NCBI GenBank assembly: GCA_041557595.1
Contig: JBFFGE010000215.1
Location: 1 to 7,394, forward strand
Origin: JAOTYV01 sp041557595
Lineage (GTDB): Bacteria > Pseudomonadota > Alphaproteobacteria > UBA8366
Direction: 5' to 3'
Length of the DNA: 7,394 nt
The position numbers and the translations under genes were made by a program. Shown piece after piece: positions 7,257 to 7,394 of the stretch. The notes under the pieces were generated by a model. That model ran no database searches. It worked only from the letters and a program-made list of their open reading frames with translations, and was not told where the DNA came from. Positions within the stretch are counted from its first letter, which is position 1. The number at the start of each line of letters is the position of its first letter.

Positions 7257-7394
7257 ATTTATGCCGGTCATCACGCATCGCATCGTGGCCGATTCCGCGA
7301 GGTCGAAAAATAACAATTTAGTCCCATATCGGAACTACCAACGCGACTGCAATGCGTAGCGGAGGATGCCAGAACAGCGTGCGCCCATTTGGGC
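7257..7394. other. Region upstream of the gltD promoter, no assignable gene
   Basis: This 138-bp stretch is more A/T-rich next to the promoter (for example 7306-7320) than the genes are. I see no convincing coding frame. Three minus-strand frames enter from the right edge and stop after 19, 24 and 41 codons, and none gives a recognisable peptide. On the plus strand an ATG at 7365 touches a GGAGG (7361-7365 region) with no spacing, so it is an unlikely start. A short inverted repeat, GCCCA/TGGGC (7383-7394), is cut by the window edge. Confidence 0.35.

Noticed and set aside
1..7394. A hidden accessory system such as a defence island, toxin-antitoxin pair, mobile element or CRISPR array
   Set aside because: About 90 percent of the window is three intact housekeeping genes, and neither flank contains regular repeats, transposase fragments, terminal inverted repeats or recognisable small genes.

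Overview
The window is a compact stretch of core chromosome from an alphaproteobacterium, most likely Rhodospirillales-like. This rests on the GltD sequence, which resembles the Azospirillum protein from memory along almost its whole length, and on a GST-fold protein that carries the C-terminal tail typical of FzlA, a division protein known only from Alphaproteobacteria. The coding sequence is GC-rich and avoids TTA, CTA and TCA codons. No mobile element, CRISPR array, tRNA, rRNA or phage gene is visible.

All three recognisable genes lie on the minus strand, so transcription runs from right to left. From 7394 to 6975 is a non-coding upstream region. It holds a good sigma70-type promoter (-35 at 7236-7241, -10 at 7213-7218) overlapped by a 25-bp imperfect palindrome that looks like an operator. 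A leader of about 230 nt with several small hairpins follows. Next come gltD (6974-5532), the NADPH-oxidising small subunit of glutamate synthase; gltB (5522-990), the large glutaminase/FMN subunit, only 9 bp downstream; and, after a 75-bp gap, a GST-fold gene that is probably fzlA (914-246). A perfect 8-bp-stem hairpin lies 12 bp beyond the fzlA stop, and about 200 bp of unassigned sequence runs to the left edge.

GltD and GltB form NADPH-dependent glutamate synthase, which converts glutamine plus 2-oxoglutarate into two glutamates and is the second half of the GS-GOGAT ammonium assimilation route. GltD oxidises NADPH on FAD and passes electrons through Fe-S clusters to the FMN in GltB. GltB also releases ammonia from glutamine and channels it to the FMN site. 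The third gene would act in cell division rather than nitrogen metabolism, so its place behind gltDB is a conserved-neighbourhood question more than an obvious pathway link.

I found no new multi-gene system here. The parts most worth checking are regulatory: the palindrome over the gltD promoter, the long structured leader, and a possible leaderless promoter immediately before fzlA. The very long open frames on the plus strand are explained by codon usage in the real genes.
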